11,055 nucleotides of DNA from Nitrospirota bacterium (GTDB lineage Bacteria; Nitrospirota; Nitrospiria; Nitrospirales; UBA8639): positions 1 through 11,055 of the forward strand of contig QIMB01000065.1 of NCBI GenBank assembly GCA_003233615.1. The letters run 5' to 3'. Below the pieces are notes generated by a model, which had not been told where the DNA came from, did no database searches, and saw nothing but the letters and a program-made list of their open reading frames with translations. The translations under genes were made by a program, and so were the position numbers. This document shows positions 6,766-11,055 of this stretch, piece by piece. Within the stretch, counting starts at the first letter, position 1. The number at the start of each line of letters is the position of its first letter.

Positions 6766-7209
6766 TCAGATCGACCCAATCTGCCCCAAATCTTGGTGTG
6801 AATTCTGGGAAGGTCTTGTTTCACGAACTTTTAGCGGTAAGGGACGAGTCCAGATAAAACACAACACGCTGGCGCCGGTGCAAACAAGTACTCCTTTGAT
6901 GATGAGGGAAAAGTTCAGAAACAGCAGGGAAAATGAAAAGAGTCCGATCATGAGGACGGTGGAGGTTATTTTCGCGCTCTGACTGATGCTGCCTTGTTGT
7001 TCCCAGTTCTGAATCATCGGACCTAGGCGCGGTTGGTTGATGAGCCAATGATGCAGCCGAGGCGAACTTTTAGAAAAGCAATAGGCGGTGAGCAGAATAA
7101 ATGGAGTTGTGGGTAGCAGAGGAAGAAAGATTCCGATAAAGCCCAGAATCAGGCAGATCCAGCCCGAAGCCATCAAGGCAAGTCTCAGAGTTGCAAATTT
7201 GAGAATCAA
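6766..7209 (-). CDS. YbaN/DUF454-family inner-membrane protein
   Basis: The protein has the DUF454 signature: a first membrane segment (GWICLILGFIGIFLPLLP, about residues 17-34) running into LPTTPFILLTAYCFSKSSPR, then a short WLINQPRLGPMIQNW loop. Two further hydrophobic segments follow, TVLMIGLFSFSLLFLNF and IIKGVLVCTGASVLCFIW. E. coli YbaN has the same order and similar length, and its function is unknown. The C-terminus carries a polar tail of about 25 residues beyond the last membrane segment. The start is uncertain: TTG at 7209 has AGGG seven bases upstream, while the ATG at 7173 gives a shorter N-terminus immediately before the first segment. It stands alone on its strand. Confidence 0.85.
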   Translation of the reverse strand: MILKFATLRLALMASGWICLILGFIGIFLPLLPTTPFILLTAYCFSKSSPRLHHWLINQPRLGPMIQNWEQQGSISQSAKITSTVLMIGLFSFSLLFLNFSLIIKGVLVCTGASVLCFIWTRPLPLKVRETRPSQNSHQDLGQIGSI

Positions 7210-7522
7210 TTTATACCCTGCCTTGTTTCACACAAGGTCACGACTTAGGTGGAGAGACTGAAGGCTGAAGAGGTGTGGGAGCTGCCCATACGTTCTCCAT
7301 CCAACATTCGGGTATGTAGGTGCAATGTCCTTCAGCCCGAATACCAGTGGTAGTGACCAGAAAGAATGACGTGTGTTGAATCTATCGGCCAAACGTGATC
7401 GAATCTTAATCGAGTGATCTGTGGGGAGAGGTGTGCAGAGACCTTCCGGGTGGTGCGCCGCTTTGCACAGGTTCTATGAGCGTAAAGGTGTTGTGCAGAC
7501 AATTGTCATGCAACCGGGAATT
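7210..7522. other. Spacer of 313 bases without a clear gene
   Basis: The region lies between the zwf stop and the DUF454 start on the minus strand. It contains two small dyads: CCTTGT/ACAAGG (7221-7226 and 7232-7237, 5-base loop) and ATTCGGG/CCCGAAT (7306-7312 and 7336-7342, 23-base loop). Several minus-strand frames run 40-70 codons without an ATG start, and protein-like stretches appear in different frames, which could mean a decayed gene. No tRNA, terminator with a T-tract or known RNA was recognised. Confidence 0.4.
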
Positions 7523-9166
7523 TCAGTTATGATCATGCCATGTTCGGCCATCTTTCGCTAAGAGAGTATGAGCCTCGAGCGGTCCCCAGGTTCCTGCCAC
7601 ATAAGGAAAAATCGCATGCGACCCCAAGCTCTCCCAGACTTTCACGATTGGATCGACGACGCTCCATCCCGCCTCCACAATATCGCTCCGTTGGAACAAT
7701 GTGGCGTCCCCGGCCATCACATCATGTAACAGCGTTTCATAGCCCGTGCTCGGCGCATCACCAAAATATTCGGCATATTGAAAGTCCATATCGACAGTGC
7801 CCACATTGACCTTGGGTCCTGGAATTTTCGCTCCAAAACTTATGGAAATGCCTTCGTCTGGCTGAATGCGAATGACCAACACATTCGGTGTTAACTGACC
7901 GACCGACGTCTTCGAAAATAGCATGAGGGGAGCGGATTTAAACTGAATCACGACTTCGGTGGATCGCCGTTGCATTCGTTTGCCTGTTCGTAGATAAAAC
8001 GGCACACCTTTCCAGCGCCAGCTTTCAATATGCAACGTCATCGCTGCAAAGGTTTCTTTCAAAGACAAGGGATCAACGTTCACTTCCGATCGGTACGGGA
8101 GAACACTATGGCCATCAATCGAGCCGGCCTCATATTGTCCAGCAACAGTCGACTGTAAAACATCTGTTGGATGCATGAGTTGAATGGCGCGGAGGACCTT
8201 GGCTTTTTCATCGCGGACTGCTTCGGGATCAAATGTATTGGGTGGTTCCATCGCCACAAACGACAAAATTTGCAGGAGATGATTGGGCACCATATCACGC
8301 AAGGCCCCGGCACTTTCATAATAGGCTCCACGGTGTTCTACGCCTAACGATTCCGCAACAGTTATTTGAACATGATCAATGAATCGATGGTTCCAGATCG
8401 GTTCAAAGATGCAATTGGCAAACCGAAACACGAGAATATTTTGAACAGTTTCTTTCCCCAAATAATGATCAATGCGGTAAATCTGGCTTTCGTCCAACAC
8501 TTCTTGCATGGCGTGATTCATTGACCGGGCCGATGGCAAATCATGGCCAAATGGTTTTTCAATAACGACTCGGCGGTAATAGTCTTTTCGGTGCTCCACT
8601 AATCCTTGCGCGCCAAGCTTTTGCACGATCTCGGAAAAGAATGTTGGCGCGGTTGCCAGGTAATACAGATAATTTTCCCGGGTACCGTATGTCTCGTTTA
8701 ATTGTGTGAGCATGGCCTGGAGACGTTCGTAGGTGTGAGGATCCCGGAAATCTCCCTGAAGGTAATGCAGGCGGTCAAGGAGCCACTTCTTGATTGTTGT
8801 GTCTATAGGATGCGATGACAATTCTTGAATATCTCGACTGATTTTTTCACGAAACTCTTCGGTATTGACCGGAACAACGTCTACTCCGAGGATGGCAAAT
8901 TCTTGAGGAAGGTGGTGGCTTAACGCCAGGTTATACAGAGCTGGAATCAATTTCCGTTTGGTCAAATCCCCCTGGGCACCGAATACCACAAAGATGGTGG
9001 GCGATCTGGTTTGCCCATTGCTGAGTTGTGGAAGGTCTGAGTGCTCTTGTCGATGATTCGGACGAGTGTCAACATCTTGGGAATGTTTCACGTTTCTTTT
9101 TCCCTCCACGGAAGGGTCATGAGATATTCGAGCCCCCAGAAGAGACGGGTCAAAGGAGGTATCCAT
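7523..9166 (-). CDS. zwf: Glucose-6-phosphate 1-dehydrogenase
   Basis: The enzyme oxidises glucose 6-phosphate to 6-phosphogluconolactone, the entry of the oxidative pentose phosphate pathway, normally making NADPH. The Rossmann domain begins at GAQGDLTKRKLIPALYN (63-79), followed by EKPFG (203-207), the substrate signature RIDHYLGKE (231-239) and the block RDMVPNHLLQ with the catalytic His296. YLRTGKRM lies in the C-terminal domain. The nucleotide motif has Gln65 where GASGDL is usual. The frame is 547 residues, longer than the usual 480-510. The extra is a polar, His- and Gln-rich N-terminal stretch of about 55 residues. A GTG at 9091 (residue 26) has GGAGGG ten bases upstream and may be the real start. 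The gene lies downstream of malic enzyme but is separated from it by a hairpin. Confidence 0.96.
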   Translation of the reverse strand: MDTSFDPSLLGARISHDPSVEGKRNVKHSQDVDTRPNHRQEHSDLPQLSNGQTRSPTIFVVFGAQGDLTKRKLIPALYNLALSHHLPQEFAILGVDVVPVNTEEFREKISRDIQELSSHPIDTTIKKWLLDRLHYLQGDFRDPHTYERLQAMLTQLNETYGTRENYLYYLATAPTFFSEIVQKLGAQGLVEHRKDYYRRVVIEKPFGHDLPSARSMNHAMQEVLDESQIYRIDHYLGKETVQNILVFRFANCIFEPIWNHRFIDHVQITVAESLGVEHRGAYYESAGALRDMVPNHLLQILSFVAMEPPNTFDPEAVRDEKAKVLRAIQLMHPTDVLQSTVAGQYEAGSIDGHSVLPYRSEVNVDPLSLKETFAAMTLHIESWRWKGVPFYLRTGKRMQRRSTEVVIQFKSAPLMLFSKTSVGQLTPNVLVIRIQPDEGISISFGAKIPGPKVNVGTVDMDFQYAEYFGDAPSTGYETLLHDVMAGDATLFQRSDIVEAGWSVVDPIVKVWESLGSHAIFPYVAGTWGPLEAHTLLAKDGRTWHDHN

Positions 9167-9238
9167 CGTTATACCTTTTCAGTTGTTGAAAGATGAAAAA
9201 GCTGAAATAAGTGATCGTCACGAGGATGGGACTAAAGT

Positions 9239-9294
9239 AAAAAGGGAGAAGTGGAAAGTAAGGACAAGATCCTACCTCTTTTGCTTCTCCCTTC
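9239..9294 (-). terminator. Terminator-like hairpin after the malic enzyme gene
   Basis: A perfect 10-base inverted repeat, AAGGGAGAAG at 9242-9251 and CTTCTCCCTT at 9284-9293, encloses 32 bases. Those bases contain a second small stem (AGGA 9261-9264 and TCCT 9270-9273). On the minus strand the downstream arm runs into a T5 tract and TTTACTTT, as an intrinsic terminator would. On the plus strand it is followed by CTTTT, so it could work in both directions. It lies 15 bases beyond the malic enzyme stop and before zwf. Confidence 0.7.
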
Positions 9295-9307
9295 TTTTAA
9301 CTTGTTC

Positions 9308-10699
9308 CTACGTTTTTTCCTCGATATCGAAATATTCATCGTCAAGGTGCTTTTGCGCGACACCGCTGGCCATGGCGGCTTTTGCCACGGCCTTAGTCAC
9401 CACACCATGAACACTAGAATCCAATGCGCTTGGTACAACATCTCCTTTTGGAGTCACTTCAACAATGGCCTGGACCGCAGCAAGCAGCATCGGGTCGTTA
9501 ATGTTCGTCGCGTGGGTTTCCAAAGCCCCTTTGAAAATGCCGGGATACGCTAATAAGTTGTTGACGTAGCGCCCATCAGAATAGAAGGCGGCCCCAGCAT
9601 TCATCGCTTGTTCCTCTGTGATTTCCGGAATGGGATTGGTCAAGGCCAAGATGATTTGTTGCGGTTTCACCATGGAGGGTGAAATTAATCCCTCGACTCC
9701 GGTTGTTGAAATCACAACATCGCAACGCTGCATCACCTCTTCCAAGGTCGCGCTGTTCTGACGAAACACAGCAAGACGATCGACCGCAGCCGGATTCTTG
9801 TCACAACACCAGACATTGCAATTCGTATACGCCATGATCAGCCTGGCAATGGCGCTCCCGGCTGCCCCAAGGCCGACTTGCCCAATCTGCACGGTCTTCA
9901 GATCCCTTTTAACCAGACGACAGGCATTGATGACGGCGGCTAAGCAGACCACGGCGGTGCCATATTGGTCATCATGCATGACAGGAATATTCAAATGTTT
10001 CACCAGTGCAGTTTCGATTTCAAAGCATTCAGGTGCGGAAATATCCTCCAAATGGATCGCCCCGAACCCGGGAGAGATGCGGATGGCCGTCTCGATGAAG
10101 GCTTGCGGGTCTGTGGTATCGATCGGGATCGGGACCATGTTATAGCCGGTAAATTTCCGAAACAGGGCGGCCTTGCCTTCCATCACCGGCATGGCGGCCA
10201 AGGGACCGATGTTCCCTAACCCTAGAGTTCGGCTCCCATTGGTCAGAAGGGCGACGGTGTGGTGCACCCAGGTGTAATTGTAGGCTTCGGCCGGGTCTTT
10301 CTGGATGAGCCGACACACATCCGTCACCCCTGGGGTATAAACAGCCCGCATGTCATTGACCGTCTCGATCGGGTGGTTGAGTTCCATCTTGATCTTGCCA
10401 CCTTGATGGCGTTCCAGCACTTCATCAATGATTTGCTCAATGGTGGTCTTTTTTAAGGCACGAATGGCCTTGATAATGTGGGCAAAGTGTTCTCGATCAT
10501 TGGCAATAATGGTGACATCTCGCCAGATGAAAAACTTCCCAAGCTTGCGCGTGGTGACATCACCAATACTGCCGCCTTGCTCGGCAATGGCAGACACAAA
10601 CTCCGCCAAGACGCCAATTTGATTTTCGCTCTTGTAGCGGACCATCCGGATGAATTCTGTTTTTCCGCCTCGGGACAGAGGGGGTTTATGAGGTGACAT
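9308..10699 (-). CDS. Malic enzyme with N-terminal ACT domain
   Basis: The enzyme oxidatively decarboxylates malate to pyruvate and CO2 with reduction of NAD(P). Residues 16-92 form an ACT domain (VRYKSENQIGVLAEFV, then RDVTIIANDREH), a ligand-binding module that usually confers allosteric control. The malic domain follows: Tyr121 in VYTPGV, GLGNIGP (160-166), Lys176 in MEGKAALF, metal ligands Glu218-Asp219 in HLEDISAPE and Asp244 in HDDQYGTA. The NAD-binding domain has GLGAAG (276-281), and an acidic Asp300 ends the second strand, which favours NAD over NADP (inference). The frame extends to a TTG at 10732, but the ATG at 10699 has GGAG ten bases upstream and gives a 463-residue protein. There is no phosphotransacetylase domain, unlike MaeB. 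It is followed by a terminator, so it is probably monocistronic. Confidence 0.93.
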   Translation of the reverse strand: MSPHKPPLSRGGKTEFIRMVRYKSENQIGVLAEFVSAIAEQGGSIGDVTTRKLGKFFIWRDVTIIANDREHFAHIIKAIRALKKTTIEQIIDEVLERHQGGKIKMELNHPIETVNDMRAVYTPGVTDVCRLIQKDPAEAYNYTWVHHTVALLTNGSRTLGLGNIGPLAAMPVMEGKAALFRKFTGYNMVPIPIDTTDPQAFIETAIRISPGFGAIHLEDISAPECFEIETALVKHLNIPVMHDDQYGTAVVCLAAVINACRLVKRDLKTVQIGQVGLGAAGSAIARLIMAYTNCNVWCCDKNPAAVDRLAVFRQNSATLEEVMQRCDVVISTTGVEGLISPSMVKPQQIILALTNPIPEITEEQAMNAGAAFYSDGRYVNNLLAYPGIFKGALETHATNINDPMLLAAVQAIVEVTPKGDVVPSALDSSVHGVVTKAVAKAAMASGVAQKHLDDEYFDIEEKT

Positions 10700-10874
10700 A
10701 GTCTTTAATCTCCATATACTCGCACTATTCAAGTCGTCTGCAGCACGCCCTCATGGTATCATGAGAGCACACAGACACAAGCAGGTTATAAGGTGATACC
10801 TAGATGGAAGAGGTGAGTTTGATGCAAGGATTGGCTATTACGTAAGTTGAACGATTTATAGAGAGGGTCTGTTG

Positions 10875-10922
10875 GATATTTCTCTTTTATGGCAGCGAAA
10901 CGTCCTAAGAGAAATTGATATC
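10875..10922. repeat. Inverted repeat with a 20-base loop
   Basis: ATTTCTCTT at 10878-10886 pairs perfectly with AAGAGAAAT at 10907-10915. Pairing continues outward as GATAT/ATATC (10875-10879 and 10918-10922) across a two-base bulge. No T-tract follows, so it is more like a binding site or RNA structure than a terminator. Its partner gene is unclear. Confidence 0.4.
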
Positions 10923-11030
10923 AGTAACCGAGGGGAATGGTCAATAAAGTTCGTCCAGTCCTGAGCCTTGCAGAAGGAAAGGCTGCGAATCGCATGCGTA
11001 ACTATTCAGCCCAAAAAATGAACAAAGTAC

Positions 11031-11036
11031 TTGACA
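11031..11036 (+). promoter_or_regulatory. Perfect -35 box at the right edge
   Basis: TTGACA lies here, followed by a T-rich stretch to the window end. A -10 box at normal spacing would fall at about 11054, beyond the edge. This suggests a rightward promoter for a gene outside the window, divergent from malic enzyme. Confidence 0.35.
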
Positions 11037-11055
11037 CGGTTTTTTGATTTTTTTC

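Larger units (their letters stand above)
10733..11055. other. Noncoding region upstream of the malic enzyme gene
   Basis: No gene is seen here. A dyad CTCATG-GTAT-CATGAG lies at 10750-10765, about 50 bases upstream of the malic enzyme ATG, where a repressor or activator could bind. A longer inverted repeat lies at 10875-10922 and a -35 box at the right edge; both are listed separately. No convincing -35/-10 pair for the malic enzyme gene was found on the minus strand. Confidence 0.45.

Noticed and set aside
7210..7522. tRNA or structured RNA in the zwf/DUF454 spacer
   Set aside because: The dyads are short and do not form a cloverleaf or a recognised riboswitch pattern.
9798..10622. Several plus-strand frames of 64-115 codons opposite the malic enzyme gene
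   Set aside because: They are antisense shadows of conserved malic enzyme coding sequence.
1..11055. CRISPR array, prophage, insertion sequence or toxin-antitoxin module
   Set aside because: No regularly spaced repeats, transposase or integrase motifs, or paired small toxin and antitoxin genes were seen.

Overview
The window is an ordinary-looking bacterial chromosomal segment, densely coded, with roughly balanced base composition. Nothing in it is phage-like, plasmid-like or transposase-bearing. The gene set (a MEMO-family protein of the AmmeMemoRadiSam type, an ACT-domain malic enzyme beside glucose-6-phosphate dehydrogenase, an RhlB-like glycosyltransferase, ElbB) would suit a Gram-negative environmental bacterium. 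A Nitrospirota (Nitrospira-like) member is my best guess. That assignment rests on protein flavour and is inference only.

Layout, left to right. Positions 1-445 hold no secure gene, only weak minus-strand reading frames. A tRNA CCA nucleotidyltransferase with an HD domain (446-1840, minus) faces a MEMO-family protein (2052-3338, plus) across a 211-base divergent spacer that carries several short palindromes and a good promoter. A 72-base imperfect inverted repeat separates the MEMO gene from a convergent cyclophilin (3518-4069, minus). Upstream of the cyclophilin on the same strand lie an RhlB-like glycosyltransferase (4143-5444) and a small two-repeat DUF898-like membrane protein (5441-5770). 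These two overlap by four bases and are probably translationally coupled. The plus-strand gene elbB (5996-6649) then converges on a YbaN/DUF454 membrane protein (6766-7209, minus). A 313-base spacer without a clear gene follows. Next come zwf (7523-9166, minus) and an ACT-domain malic enzyme (9308-10699, minus), with a strong terminator-like hairpin between them. The last 350 bases are noncoding, with an inverted repeat and a perfect -35 box at the right edge.

Functionally, zwf and malic enzyme are both dehydrogenases of central carbon metabolism that supply reduced cofactor, but the hairpin between them argues for separate transcripts. The DUF898-like protein and glycosyltransferase look like an envelope or glycolipid pair. 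The most unusual gene is the MEMO-family protein. It carries an extra N-terminal domain resembling PqqD/RiPP-recognition folds and has lost two of the residues that form the family's metal site. No complete new multi-gene system is visible in this window.
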